A DNA stretch of 64,000 nt from UTCFX2 sp963788145 (GTDB lineage Bacteria; Chloroflexota; Anaerolineae; Anaerolineales; UBA4823): assembly GCA_963788145.1 (NCBI GenBank), contig CAWBFQ010000002.1, forward strand, positions 62,001-126,000, read 5' to 3'. Positions 27,953-37,316 of this stretch are shown piece by piece. Position numbers and translations under genes: made by a program. Every line of letters begins with the position of its first letter. The first letter of the stretch is position 1. Under the pieces are notes generated by a model. It had not been told where the DNA came from, searched no databases, and saw only the letters and a program-made list of their open reading frames with translations.

Positions 27953-28756
27953 TCAGCTTCCTCCCGGGCGGATCAGGCGCGAGATTCGGCCGAAAAAGCC
28001 GCCTGATTCATCCATTTGCATAAATGGTATCTCGTCGCCCTTCAATCGGCGAGCGATATTGCGAAAGGCTTGTCCGGCTTTGCTCTTTCCATCCAGCACC
28101 ACCGGCATCCCCCGATTGGTACTCATCAACACGTTTTCGTCATCCGGTATTAGCCCAATTAGTTGCACTGCCAGCAGCTCCATAATATCGTTCACTGCCA
28201 GCATATCCCCTCGGCGCACCATCTCAGGCTTGATCCGGTTAATCACCAGCCGGGCTGGGCCTTTTTCCTCCGCTTCGATCAGACCGATTATCCGGTCAGC
28301 ATCCCGCACAGCCGATACCTCCGGGTTGGTTATCACCAGCACGATATCTGCCGGTGCCACCGCGTTGCGAAAACCACGCTCGATTCCAGCGGGGGAATCG
28401 ATCAAGATCCAATCATAATCCGTGCGCAGTTCATCCGCCAGCGTAATCATATCGCTCGGAGAGATAGCGCTCTTGTCTCGCGTCTGAGCAGCAGGGATCA
28501 GAAATAGATCTGGCAGCCGCTTATCACGGATCATTGCCTGGCGCAGCCGGCAGCGGCCTTCAACCACATCCACCAGGTCATAGACAATTCGGTTCTCCAG
28601 CCCTAACACCACATCCAAATTGCGTAGACCGATATCCGCGTCGATACAAACCACTTTATGACCCAGTTCAGCCAGGCCCGCGCCCAGGTTAGCAGTAGCG
28701 GTTGTCTTTCCCACTCCCCCTTTTCCGGAAGTAACTGTGATGACTTTACCTGTCAT
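27953..28756 (-). CDS. minD: septum site-determining ATPase MinD
   Basis: A membrane-associated ParA-type ATPase that recruits MinC. The deviant Walker A TSGKGGVGKTTATANL lies at residues 9-24, followed by CIDADIGLRNLD, and the DSPAGIERGF segment. The C-terminus (FFGRISRLIRPGGS) is a plausible amphipathic membrane-targeting helix. I choose the ATG at 28756, giving 267 residues and overlapping the minC stop (ATGA). A longer in-frame reading to 28906 would overlap minC by 150 bases and adds non-homologous sequence. Confidence 0.95.
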   Translation of the reverse strand: MTGKVITVTSGKGGVGKTTATANLGAGLAELGHKVVCIDADIGLRNLDVVLGLENRIVYDLVDVVEGRCRLRQAMIRDKRLPDLFLIPAAQTRDKSAISPSDMITLADELRTDYDWILIDSPAGIERGFRNAVAPADIVLVITNPEVSAVRDADRIIGLIEAEEKGPARLVINRIKPEMVRRGDMLAVNDIMELLAVQLIGLIPDDENVLMSTNRGMPVVLDGKSKAGQAFRNIARRLKGDEIPFMQMDESGGFFGRISRLIRPGGS

Positions 28757-29439
28757 AGTCTCTCTCTCTTCGGATCCCACGCTTCGGCCACAACCTGGCC
28801 TTTTTCTATACGCGCCATTTCCGGCTGCGGTTTTCCACGCCGCTTGGGCGTAACAGCAATCACACCAGCAATCCGTAGCTGAGTCGGGGACAAATCTAAA
28901 GCGCACACCACCACTTGTTCATCGCCATCTGCGCCGGCATGAACCATGCCCCGTAATTTACCCCAAACGATGACATCACCTCCCGCAATCACTTGCGCCC
29001 CCGGGTTGACATCCCCAATCACAACCACATGTCCGAGATGTTGCAGACTGATACCAGACCGCAACGTCCGTCTTACCAGGATCGCCCTTTCGCCCCCCTC
29101 AGATCCAGCATCTTTCGATGCTGCTGATCGGCCTGTTCCCTGTTTGGGTAATCGTGTGGCCAATCCAAACGACTGGGCGCTGCGCTCAGTCATTGGAGAT
29201 TCACTCAACACCGCCCACAAGGTCAAACCATGATCAGAAATATCCTTGGTCAGATGACCTAAGTCAGCCGCCTTCAGGATCGTGCCTCCCACATCAATTG
29301 CCAAACGACCTCCGCGCAGGAACTCGGCCTGGTTTTGTAAATGATCGAGAAGCGCCTGTCGGCGCTCTTCCCAGGGACCATCCCCTAGAGTAATCAACAA
29401 TCCCTCACGGAGACCTTTGATCTGTATCTTCGCATCCAT
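28753..29439 (-). CDS. minC: septum site-determining protein MinC
   Basis: Inhibits FtsZ assembly away from midcell. An N-terminal domain with IQIKGLREGLLITLGDG is followed by a linker and a C-terminal beta-helix domain with the diagnostic HLGHVVVIGDVNPGAQVIAG and DVIVWGKLRGMVHAGADG. I start at the ATG at 29439 (228 residues). The reading continues to a TTG at 29496, but neither site has a good ribosome binding site. A -10 at 29511-29516 and a GGCAAAAC/GTTTTGCC repeat precede it. First gene of minCDE-rodA. Confidence 0.88.
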   Translation of the reverse strand: MDAKIQIKGLREGLLITLGDGPWEERRQALLDHLQNQAEFLRGGRLAIDVGGTILKAADLGHLTKDISDHGLTLWAVLSESPMTERSAQSFGLATRLPKQGTGRSAASKDAGSEGGERAILVRRTLRSGISLQHLGHVVVIGDVNPGAQVIAGGDVIVWGKLRGMVHAGADGDEQVVVCALDLSPTQLRIAGVIAVTPKRRGKPQPEMARIEKGQVVAEAWDPKRERL

Positions 29440-29491
29440 CAGACAACACAATACCAGTTGCAGATTATTATTAACGCCCTGTTGATAATCG

Positions 29492-29516
29492 GGCAAAACT
29501 TGTTTTGCCGATTATA
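29492..29516 (-). promoter_or_regulatory. minC promoter -10 and downstream inverted repeat
   Basis: Minus-strand TATAAT at 29511-29516 is directly followed by a perfect inverted repeat GGCAAAAC/GTTTTGCC (29492-29509, 2-base centre). It could be an operator or a 5' mRNA hairpin. No good -35 is visible. Confidence 0.5.
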
Positions 29517-29590
29517 GCACGAACTCTAGATATGCCTGGAAGGTTTGCAATCTCAAGACTTTTCAGCGGCGAAAAAAAGCATGAAATCGC

Positions 29591-31735
29591 TTATTGAGCC
29601 TGGATCGTTCCACTATCGATATTCTTCAACTCAAAATAGGCTTCCATCGTACGCCGGATCATCGGACCAGCCACGCTCGAACCCTCGCCGCCGTTATACA
29701 CATATGCTACTACCGCGATCTCTGGATTGTCGTATGGGGCATATCCAACCGTCCAGGCATGAGTGGGCCAGCTACCGGGGATGCATCGATTCTGAGCATT
29801 CGCATATTTATCACAATATTCCGCCGTGCCAGTCTTGCCAGCGGCTAATATCTTGGCTGTTTCAAACGGTTTTTCCAACGTGCCGTTGGTCACAGCCAGA
29901 CGCATCCCTTCCTGGATCACACTGAAAACCCAGGGCTGTACCGTTTTTCTCTCTCCTTCGATCGGCTCACATCCCCGGATTGTGGTCTCGCCATAGACTT
30001 GGATGATCGGATCCACGGTTAAATCCCATTTCACATGCGGTAGAAATGGGGATACTTGAAAGCTGCCCGGTGTTTCTTCGCGTACCAGGTCGCCGTCTGT
30101 GTTACGCCACATTGGAACGACATTGCCCTCACCATCCAACACCTCCCGGATCAGGGTCGGTTGGGCAAATTTCCCATTATTGGCAACAATCATCGCCGAA
30201 TACAGCACCTGCACCGGCGTCGCCAACACATACCCCTGCCCTACGCTGGCGATATAAGTATCGCCTGATGACCAGCTTTCCGCCTGGTTAATTCGTTTCC
30301 AGGTCGGGTCGGGGAGTAACCCATTCTCTTCATCCGGTAAATAGATCCCGGCAGCTTCGCCATAACCAAGACCTGCTGCATATGTGCCCAAACGGCAAAT
30401 CCCTAATCCACCATTCGGAACTTCATCCTGATAGCCGCCGCCCAGTTTATAGAAATAGACATTGCTCGAATTTGCCAGACCGTGAACAAAATCCAGATGG
30501 CCAAAACCAGCTTTATTCCAGTCTACAAATTCACGCGCCTTGCCCGGATCGTTGGCGTAATATTTTTCGGTTACTTCTAATTTGGGCGGTGTTGCGATGA
30601 TCTGCTCCGGAGTCACTACGCCTTCGTTCAAAGCCCCCACTCCTGTAGTAAGTTTAAAAACCGAACCTGCTGGCAAAACGTCGCCCACCGCGTGGTTTAA
30701 CAGCGGGTTAGTTGGGTCATTGATCAGTTGATTATAGTAATATGCTGGAATAAAGCGCGCCATGCGGTTGTTTTCGTAGGAAGGGTACGAGACCATCGCC
30801 AGGATCTCCCCGGTCTTTGGGTTCGCCGCTACGATCACACCGCTGGTGTAACGCAGATCTCCAAAATAGCGGTTCCAATCATCCATCTCTGTCCGCAGGA
30901 TATCTTCTGCAGCTTGCTGCAAGCGCGAGTCGATTGTCAACCTCATACTCAATCCTGGCTGAGCGGGGATCGGGGGAGCAACGTCTCGCTGTTCTTGCCC
31001 GGCCACATCGATCTGCACAACCCGGCGGCCATTGACCCCAGCCAGTAAATCTTGATATTGCAGCTCGATCCCGGCGTATCCAACCTTATCCCGGTTTGGA
31101 ATCAACCCTTTCTCGCGGTAGAAATCTTCCAGCGCCGCCGGGACCGGGCCGAGAAAGCCGACCATGCTGGCAGTTAGTGATCCAGTCGGATATTCCCTCA
31201 AAGGTTGTATCTCAATCCCAACTCCAGGCCAATCCACTGCTTTTTCCATTATGATCATTGCTATCCGCCGGTCCACATCACACTTCACAGGGACAGCTTG
31301 AAACGGCGTTGAGCTTTCACCATAATCAGCAATTTGAGCGATCCCATGATCAGAAATACAAGGAACAAAAGGATTCGCAGCAGTGATCTCATTTCGGCTG
31401 ACCGGCACCCCAATCAGACTGGAAAGTTGACGATAGACTTCTTGGATTGCGCCTTCATCGTCCGGAAGGTTTGCGGCAGTGATGACAACATTATAAGAGG
31501 CAACATTTTGAGCCAGGACTACCCCATTGCGATCATAAATGATCCCCCGCAACGCCGCCATGTTGATTTCTTCTGAACTGTTCTCGTCCGCCTTAGCAAT
31601 CCATTCATCTGTTTGGACGATCTGAAGGATAAAGAGTCGACTAAAAAAAACCATAAAAGCCAAACCCAGCACTCCAATAAATACAAGGATGCGCCAGTTT
31701 TCTATTTCATTTCGGATGGTCGGTTGACCGTTCAT
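29591..31735 (-). CDS. mrdA: penicillin-binding protein 2 (elongation transpeptidase)
   Basis: Cross-links peptidoglycan in the elongation machinery with RodA. The 714-residue class B PBP has an N-terminal anchor helix (ILVFIGVLGLAFMVFFSRLF), a dimerisation domain with RGIIYDRNGVVLAQNV, and a transpeptidase domain. The active-site motifs are SVFK (Ser358, Lys361), SSN, and KTG (from Lys634). The protein is on the long side, with inserts around the catalytic motifs, including Cys-containing segments (EYCDKYANAQNRCIPG). It follows mreD by 39 bases and ends the mre part of the cluster. Confidence 0.95.
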   Translation of the reverse strand: MNGQPTIRNEIENWRILVFIGVLGLAFMVFFSRLFILQIVQTDEWIAKADENSSEEINMAALRGIIYDRNGVVLAQNVASYNVVITAANLPDDEGAIQEVYRQLSSLIGVPVSRNEITAANPFVPCISDHGIAQIADYGESSTPFQAVPVKCDVDRRIAMIIMEKAVDWPGVGIEIQPLREYPTGSLTASMVGFLGPVPAALEDFYREKGLIPNRDKVGYAGIELQYQDLLAGVNGRRVVQIDVAGQEQRDVAPPIPAQPGLSMRLTIDSRLQQAAEDILRTEMDDWNRYFGDLRYTSGVIVAANPKTGEILAMVSYPSYENNRMARFIPAYYYNQLINDPTNPLLNHAVGDVLPAGSVFKLTTGVGALNEGVVTPEQIIATPPKLEVTEKYYANDPGKAREFVDWNKAGFGHLDFVHGLANSSNVYFYKLGGGYQDEVPNGGLGICRLGTYAAGLGYGEAAGIYLPDEENGLLPDPTWKRINQAESWSSGDTYIASVGQGYVLATPVQVLYSAMIVANNGKFAQPTLIREVLDGEGNVVPMWRNTDGDLVREETPGSFQVSPFLPHVKWDLTVDPIIQVYGETTIRGCEPIEGERKTVQPWVFSVIQEGMRLAVTNGTLEKPFETAKILAAGKTGTAEYCDKYANAQNRCIPGSWPTHAWTVGYAPYDNPEIAVVAYVYNGGEGSSVAGPMIRRTMEAYFELKNIDSGTIQAQ

Positions 31736-31774
31736 ACATTCTCCATCTCATCGGACTCGCCTGCCTGCAACCGG

Positions 31775-32275
31775 CTATATCTCCAGGGTTTCTGGATAAA
31801 GCAAATTTGCCAGGTCTCCAAAAATAACATAGAAAGGCAAGGCCAGGATCATATTTAATAACAAACTCGGTAGGACAATCAAGTTTATCGACGCGCCAAT
31901 GGCTAACGGAGCATCCGTTAACCTCAAAGTAAGCATTGTAAGCCCATCCAATATTAACGTCCCTGAAAACGTGGCGATCAGCATCGCCAGGATAGGCACA
32001 TTCCAAATCCGTTGACGCAGCAGCAGCCCAATCGCGACCGTAAAGATGTAACCGATCAAATAAACCCCTTGCGGCGCTGCCGAGACAAATCCCACTAATA
32101 ACCCGCCAATGATCGCCCAGGCCCAGGCTGTTTTGACCCGCTTTTGAAGCGACCATGCGACCAGCGAAAGGAAAACAAGATCTGCTGAACCCTGCAAAAG
32201 CGGGATCTGATTTAATACCGCTGTCTGGAGGATCAGCAATCCGGCCAGTATCGGAATTGCAATCAAAGTAGCCAT
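31775..32275 (-). CDS. mreD: rod shape-determining protein MreD
   Basis: An integral membrane member of the elongasome. It has 166 residues with five or six hydrophobic helices, low sequence specificity, and position directly after mreC, which together define it. Segments GLLVGFVSAAPQGVYLIGYI and FSGTLILDGLTML match the family pattern. Five bases separate it from mreC. Confidence 0.88.
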   Translation of the reverse strand: MATLIAIPILAGLLILQTAVLNQIPLLQGSADLVFLSLVAWSLQKRVKTAWAWAIIGGLLVGFVSAAPQGVYLIGYIFTVAIGLLLRQRIWNVPILAMLIATFSGTLILDGLTMLTLRLTDAPLAIGASINLIVLPSLLLNMILALPFYVIFGDLANLLYPETLEI

Positions 32276-32280
32276 CTTAA

Positions 32281-33129
32281 CTATGGACTAACCGGGGTTG
32301 GAACCAGAGGCGAAATATCCACAGGTCGGAAATTGGTGATGATCAATAGGATCTCCAATTTATTGAAATCCACCACGGGTTGCACCGTTGCTCGTTGAAA
32401 AAGGTCTGTCTCCCGACGGCGCACACTTGTGATTTGACCAATCAAGATGTTATTAGGATAATTGCCCCCCAATCCAGAGGTTAACACCAGGTCGCCAGCT
32501 TGCACAGAAGCGGATTGCGGGATCATATCCAGAGTGAGTTCTCCGGTCACACTTCCGACCAATACAGCTTGTGCGCCTGCTGGTTCCAGACGGACATTGA
32601 CCGAAGACGCTGGATCAGTAATTAACTCGACCCGTCCTGCCCCGGCGGTCACTGCAGCCACTCGACCGACCAGGCCCTGTGAGGTGACAGCCGGCATACC
32701 ACGCCTTAAGCCATCATCTGAACCGCGGTTGATGATCGCATATTTTACAAATGGGCTGGGGTCTCGTCCAATCACAGATGTAGCAACATAACGGTTATCC
32801 GGATGGATACGAGCGAAATCAACCAGGGCAGAGAGGATGCGCGTCTCAGAGAGCTGCTGTTCCAGATCAATAATCTCTACCTCCAGGCGCGCATTCTCGG
32901 CTTCCAATTCTTGATTTCGTTGTCGCAGACGGGTGAGATCTTGGGGAGAACTCAGGAAATTTTGAATAGCGACAAAGCGTGTTGAAAGCCAGGTTTGGGC
33001 GCTGATAAATGGCGTCAATGCCACACGGGTAAGAGGGGTCAGATATCCACCCAGCGCCAACGCAATCAAGCCTATTACAAAGAAGGCCACTACCGCTGTC
33101 TGCCAGGTGCGAGCAGAAGACGTTCTCAT
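32281..33129 (-). CDS. mreC: rod shape-determining protein MreC
   Basis: An extracytoplasmic scaffold of the elongasome. It has one N-terminal membrane helix (VVAFFVIGLIALALGGYL), a coiled coil from about residue 65 to 95 (LRQRNQELEAENARLEVEII), and the two-barrel domain with GRDPSPFVKYAIINRGSDDG, GLVGRV and LVLTSGLGGNYP. The tail is Pro-rich and ends in a short Thr/Pro segment. It lies 10 bases after mreB. Confidence 0.94.
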   Translation of the reverse strand: MRTSSARTWQTAVVAFFVIGLIALALGGYLTPLTRVALTPFISAQTWLSTRFVAIQNFLSSPQDLTRLRQRNQELEAENARLEVEIIDLEQQLSETRILSALVDFARIHPDNRYVATSVIGRDPSPFVKYAIINRGSDDGLRRGMPAVTSQGLVGRVAAVTAGAGRVELITDPASSVNVRLEPAGAQAVLVGSVTGELTLDMIPQSASVQAGDLVLTSGLGGNYPNNILIGQITSVRRRETDLFQRATVQPVVDFNKLEILLIITNFRPVDISPLVPTPVSP

Positions 33130-33139
33130 ATTATATTCG

Positions 33140-34207
33140 TCAATTGTGTCGCGTGCTACCGCGTTCTAATCCTACCAGCAATTTCCGCAATACATCATAT
33201 TGTTCGAGTATCAAGCCTGCCCCACGGGCAACGCAACTCATTGGATCGTCTGCGACCCAACAGCGAATATGCAGTTCTTCCATCAGGCGCTTGTCTAATA
33301 ATTGGAGTTGCGATCCACCTCCTGCGAGGCAAATCCCAGTCTCCATAAGATCAGAAATGATCTCCGGAGGCGCCTCATCCAGGGCGTCTCGAATGGTATC
33401 AATGATCGTCTGCACAGAACTCGAAATTGCATCACGAATCTCCACCGATGAAATTTCAACAGAATCTGGTAAGCCGGTCACAAGGTTTCTGCCCCGTAAC
33501 ATCATCGTTTTCTCTTCCGAAAGATGATAGGCCGATCCGATCGATATTTTTGATTGTTCAGCCATGCGTTCACCAACCAGTAAGTTATATTTATTACGGA
33601 TATATTGGACAATGTCTTCATCCATTTCGTCGCCAGCCACACGCAGTGAGCGAGAGATGACCACGCCCCCCATAGACATGACCGCCACTTCTGAAGTGCC
33701 GCCGCCAATGTCAACAATCATCGTCCCACGAACCTCATTTATCGGCAAGCCAGCGCCCAATGCGGCTGCAACGGGCTCTTCAATTAGCCCTACTTCTCTT
33801 GCTCCAGCCGACATTGCAGCATCATAGACAGCGCGCTTTTCAACTTCTGTCACTCCGGATGGAATCCCAACAATCACTCTGGGTCGAGGAACCGGGACAA
33901 TGCTTTGTTCATGCGCCTTTCCGATAAAATACTCCAACATTGCCTGAGTGATCTCAAATTCCGAAATCACACCATCCCGCAATGGTCGTATGGCAACTAC
34001 ATTTGCTGGTGTTCGCCCGACCATTTCTCTGGCCTCTGCGCCAATTGCAAGTGGTTGTCGGGTCCGTTTGTCAATGGCTACCCAGGAAGGTTCGTTAATA
34101 GTAATACCTTTACCGCGGACATTGACCAGAGTGTTTGCAGTTCCCAGATCAATCCCGATATCAAGGGAAAAAAAACCTAATAACCAGTCTAACGGTTTAA
34201 ATGCCAA
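33140..34207 (-). CDS. mreB: rod shape-determining actin homologue MreB
   Basis: Forms membrane-bound filaments that guide lateral wall growth. The 355-residue actin-fold protein has phosphate-1 DIGIDLGTANTLV, GIPSGVTEVEKRAV, VDIGGGTSEVAVMSMGG, and LAGGGSQLQLLDKRL. The start is a TTG at 34207 with GAGGAAG six bases upstream. The N-terminal MAFKPLDWLLGFF is a likely amphipathic membrane anchor. First gene of mreBCD-mrdA; a minus-strand TATAAT at 34297-34302 is its probable -10, leaving a leader of about 85 bases. Confidence 0.96.
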   Translation of the reverse strand: MAFKPLDWLLGFFSLDIGIDLGTANTLVNVRGKGITINEPSWVAIDKRTRQPLAIGAEAREMVGRTPANVVAIRPLRDGVISEFEITQAMLEYFIGKAHEQSIVPVPRPRVIVGIPSGVTEVEKRAVYDAAMSAGAREVGLIEEPVAAALGAGLPINEVRGTMIVDIGGGTSEVAVMSMGGVVISRSLRVAGDEMDEDIVQYIRNKYNLLVGERMAEQSKISIGSAYHLSEEKTMMLRGRNLVTGLPDSVEISSVEIRDAISSSVQTIIDTIRDALDEAPPEIISDLMETGICLAGGGSQLQLLDKRLMEELHIRCWVADDPMSCVARGAGLILEQYDVLRKLLVGLERGSTRHN

Positions 34208-34296
34208 TTTGGCTTCCTCAAAGAAGTCAAGCTAGCATGTCGATACAGAGGGCTCATACAGTTTCTCATGAAATCTAACCGAACATGCCGCCAAAG

Positions 34297-34302
34297 ATTA
34301 TA
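34297..34302 (-). promoter_or_regulatory. -10 box of the mreBCD-mrdA operon
   Basis: TATAAT on the minus strand, 90 bases before the TTG start of mreB. A TTGTTC lies 15 bases upstream, an imperfect -35 at short spacing. Confidence 0.45.
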
Positions 34303-34343
34303 CCATCGAACCTACACGAACAATGAGTTTTGAAATAAACGCT

Positions 34344-34392
34344 GAAATAGAAAATCAGCGCCTTGTCTCATCTTATTAGGGCAAGGCGCTGA
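34344..34392 (-). terminator. terminator of the korAB operon
   Basis: An 11-bp perfect stem (TCAGCGCCTTG at 34355-34365 with its complement at 34382-34392), 16-base loop, followed on the minus strand by TTTTCTATTT. It starts 20 bases after the korB stop. Confidence 0.78.
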
Positions 34393-34412
34393 AACATAGT
34401 AACAAGATTCTC

Positions 34413-35456
34413 CTAAAACATCAACTCGTTGACTTTCTGAATGCTCTCACGCGGTGGGCGCAAACGATTTTCCGTAAGTCGATTCAGGGGCATTTCAGGT
34501 AGATTATAAATATCCATCAGCGAGGGCTGATTAGGATTGATATAGATCAATCCTGTCAATAGCCATTGTTTCGCGTTGGCTTCCTCAAGCATCCGCATCG
34601 CTTCTGTTCGATCACATGGATCGTAATCGCGTTCGAGCTTTTTCAAGATCACTTTCGAACCATCGTGCATGGTGACTTCCTCCATCTCACCCTCACCATA
34701 TTCCACCATGATCTCTTCCGCTGGCGGGACAAATGAAAGCTCATGCAATGCGACTTCATGCTCTTTCCCCCAGGCATAAGAATGAACAGTGTCGTCCTTA
34801 TTATTAAAAGTAACACATGGGCTAATGATATCTAATACTGCGATCCCGTCATGGCTAAGAGCTGCTTTAATCAACTCTTTCACCTGCTTAGGATCGCCAG
34901 CAAACGAGCGAGCCACAAACGTAGCATTCCCCACCAGCGCCTCCCAGGCGATATCCACCGGCATATACGGATTTGATCCCTGCCCTTTCAAATATAGGCC
35001 AACCTCCGCGGTCGCCGAGAATTGGCCTTTAGTCAATCCATATACACCGTTATTCTCCACAACATAAACCAAGCGCAGATTTCGCCGCAATACATGCTTG
35101 AACTGGCCCAACCCGATGCTGGCTGTGTCGCCATCACCGCTGACGGCAAATCCTTTTAATGTGTGATCGGCAAAAAGAGCACCCGTAGCCAACGAAGGCA
35201 TGCGCCCATGCAGGCCGTTAAATCCAAACGAGCGGGTTAAGAAATAAGTTGGGCTTTTGCTGGAACAGCCAATTCCACTGAACTTGACCACATTTTCAGG
35301 AACGATATCCAATTCATAACAAGCTGCAATGATCTGACTCGAAATCGAATTATGCCCGCAGCCCTGGCATAGTGTGCTAGGATTGCCGCGATAATCCGCT
35401 TTGCTCAATCCGACCAGATTAACCTGAACACGTTGGGATGTGGTTTGATCTGCCAT
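34413..35456 (-). CDS. korB: 2-oxoacid:ferredoxin oxidoreductase, beta (TPP) subunit
   Basis: Binds thiamine diphosphate and an Fe-S cluster in the enzyme that oxidatively decarboxylates a 2-oxoacid to its CoA ester, reducing ferredoxin. The 347-residue protein has GDGDTASIG and NNGVYGLTKGQ for TPP/Mg binding. Probable cluster cysteines are Cys30, Cys33 (CQGC), Cys64 and Cys214. The ligand pattern and size match the 2-oxoglutarate-type enzymes, and the nearby TCA genes support that substrate, but pyruvate or branched-chain oxoacids cannot be excluded. Two bases separate it from korA. Confidence 0.9.
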   Translation of the reverse strand: MADQTTSQRVQVNLVGLSKADYRGNPSTLCQGCGHNSISSQIIAACYELDIVPENVVKFSGIGCSSKSPTYFLTRSFGFNGLHGRMPSLATGALFADHTLKGFAVSGDGDTASIGLGQFKHVLRRNLRLVYVVENNGVYGLTKGQFSATAEVGLYLKGQGSNPYMPVDIAWEALVGNATFVARSFAGDPKQVKELIKAALSHDGIAVLDIISPCVTFNNKDDTVHSYAWGKEHEVALHELSFVPPAEEIMVEYGEGEMEEVTMHDGSKVILKKLERDYDPCDRTEAMRMLEEANAKQWLLTGLIYINPNQPSLMDIYNLPEMPLNRLTENRLRPPRESIQKVNELMF

Positions 35457-35458
35457 AA

Positions 35459-37297
35459 TTACTTTACCTCCTCTGCCATGAGCGCCTCGCGCACATAACG
35501 AGCCGTTAGCGGTAAGCCATCGGTATACGCAATAGATTTCAGTTTCATGACCTCTTCTGGATATTCGAGTGAAATCAGTTGATGGAGTTGTCCATCACGA
35601 TTCATCTCCACAACATAATTCCGCTGATGGCGGCGCAGAAATTCACCCACTGGTTCCGTAAAAGGCACCGCTCGGATGCGCATAAAATCAGTCAAGATTC
35701 CTTTTTTAGCCAGTTGCGCTCGTGCTTCTTCAACTGCTGGCTCAGTCGAGCCAAATGCGATGATGCCAATCTGTGCATCTTCGATATTTTCGATGACTGG
35801 ACCGGGGACATACTGACGGGCAGTATGATATTTTTTCTTTAAACGTTCAAGCAAATTATGCCAGATCTGACTATCCTCTGAATAGCGGGCATTCTCATCA
35901 TGTCCTGTACCTCGAGCAAAATAAGCAGCTCCCATATGCCGGTTTCCAGGCACTGTCCGGTAGGGGATCCCGTCGCCATCTGGGTCCCGGTAGCGCGCCC
36001 ATTGACCTTCTAGCCGATCCAGGTCGGCTTCCCAGAGCGTTTTACCGCGATCCATTGGGGTTTCTGGGTATTCAAATGGCTTTGTCATCCATTGGTTCAT
36101 ACCGAAATCCAGATCACTCAACACAAACACCGGCGTCTGAAGATGTTCGGCAATATCAAAAGCTCGCCAACCAAATTCAAAACACTCATTTACTGAACCA
36201 GGCAGCAAAATGACCTGTTGAGTATCCCCGTGACCAATAAAATTAACAAACGTTAAATCACCCTGAGCCGTACGAGTTGGCAAACCGGTGCTGGGTCCCA
36301 CCCGTTGAACATCCCAAATGACAATCGGGACTTCCGTAAAATATGCAAGACCAGCATATTCAGCCATCAAGCTCAGGCCAGGCCCGGAGGTGGAGGTCAT
36401 CGCCCTCAAACCAGCCCATCCAGCCCCAATCGCCATACCGATCGCGGCCAGTTCGTCCTCAGCCTGAATAATCGCAAAGGTGTTTTTACCCGGTTCTTCC
36501 GGATCATTACGTAAAATTGGCAAGTATTCCATCATTTCTTCTGCTACGCTGGACGCAGGGGTAATCGGATACCAGGCGGCAAACTGCACACCGCCATAAA
36601 TCGATCCGAGCGCAGCAGCTGTATTTCCGTCAGCCATGATATTACCGCAAGTTGCGTCCATTGGCTCTACATAGAAAGGATCACTCTTTTGAAGATTCTC
36701 AGCTGCCCACTGGTAGGCAATCTTGATCACACCTAAATTAAGTTCGATGGGTTTTGGTTTCCCTTTGAAGTGAAAATTGAGGGACTGTGAGATCGCATCC
36801 AGGTCAATTTTTAAAATTTGGGCCAAGATTCCCACATAAACCATATTTGCCACATAGTCTCGCAGGGGTGTTGGTGCGCCAGATTCCCGAACGATCTTTT
36901 TTACCGGCATCGGATAGGTGGTAATATCCGTTCGGTTGATCGCGAGCTGAATATCATCGGCGTAGAAAAAAGCGCCGCCCGGCAAGACATCATTTAGATC
37001 TTGCGCGAAGGAGGCGGCATTCATAGCCACAACGATCTCATGTCCCTCACGGCGCGCCAGGAAACCTTCTCCGCTCACCCGGATGGTATACCAGGTGGGT
37101 AAGCCCTGAATATTGGATGGAAAGAGATTCTTTCCAGAGACTGGGATTCCCATTTTGAATAAGGCTCGTAGGATCGTTAAGTTAGAGGTCTGGCTACCAG
37201 AGCCATTAACAGAGCCAACCGTAATCGAAAAGTCATTTACAACTGGTTGAGGGCTTACCCTCAATTCGTTTTGTTCCTTTTTTTGTGCTATTGACAT
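35459..37297 (-). CDS. korA: 2-oxoacid:ferredoxin oxidoreductase, fused gamma-alpha subunit
   Basis: The partner of KorB. The N-terminal gamma domain (VGSVNGSGSQTSNLTILRAL, about residues 20-190) is fused to the alpha domain (from DATCGNIMADGNTAAALGSI), with the conserved TSTSGPGLSLMAEYAGLAY and VWDVQRVGPSTGLPTRTAQGD. I start at the ATG at 37297 (612 residues) preceded by AAAGGAGAACC. A longer in-frame reading to 37507 runs into the regulator gene and lacks homology. It follows the GntR gene by 19 bases, so the oxidoreductase is likely controlled by it. Confidence 0.92.
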   Translation of the reverse strand: MSIAQKKEQNELRVSPQPVVNDFSITVGSVNGSGSQTSNLTILRALFKMGIPVSGKNLFPSNIQGLPTWYTIRVSGEGFLARREGHEIVVAMNAASFAQDLNDVLPGGAFFYADDIQLAINRTDITTYPMPVKKIVRESGAPTPLRDYVANMVYVGILAQILKIDLDAISQSLNFHFKGKPKPIELNLGVIKIAYQWAAENLQKSDPFYVEPMDATCGNIMADGNTAAALGSIYGGVQFAAWYPITPASSVAEEMMEYLPILRNDPEEPGKNTFAIIQAEDELAAIGMAIGAGWAGLRAMTSTSGPGLSLMAEYAGLAYFTEVPIVIWDVQRVGPSTGLPTRTAQGDLTFVNFIGHGDTQQVILLPGSVNECFEFGWRAFDIAEHLQTPVFVLSDLDFGMNQWMTKPFEYPETPMDRGKTLWEADLDRLEGQWARYRDPDGDGIPYRTVPGNRHMGAAYFARGTGHDENARYSEDSQIWHNLLERLKKKYHTARQYVPGPVIENIEDAQIGIIAFGSTEPAVEEARAQLAKKGILTDFMRIRAVPFTEPVGEFLRRHQRNYVVEMNRDGQLHQLISLEYPEEVMKLKSIAYTDGLPLTARYVREALMAEEVK

Positions 37298-37316
37298 CGG
37301 TTCTCCTTTAGAAAAT

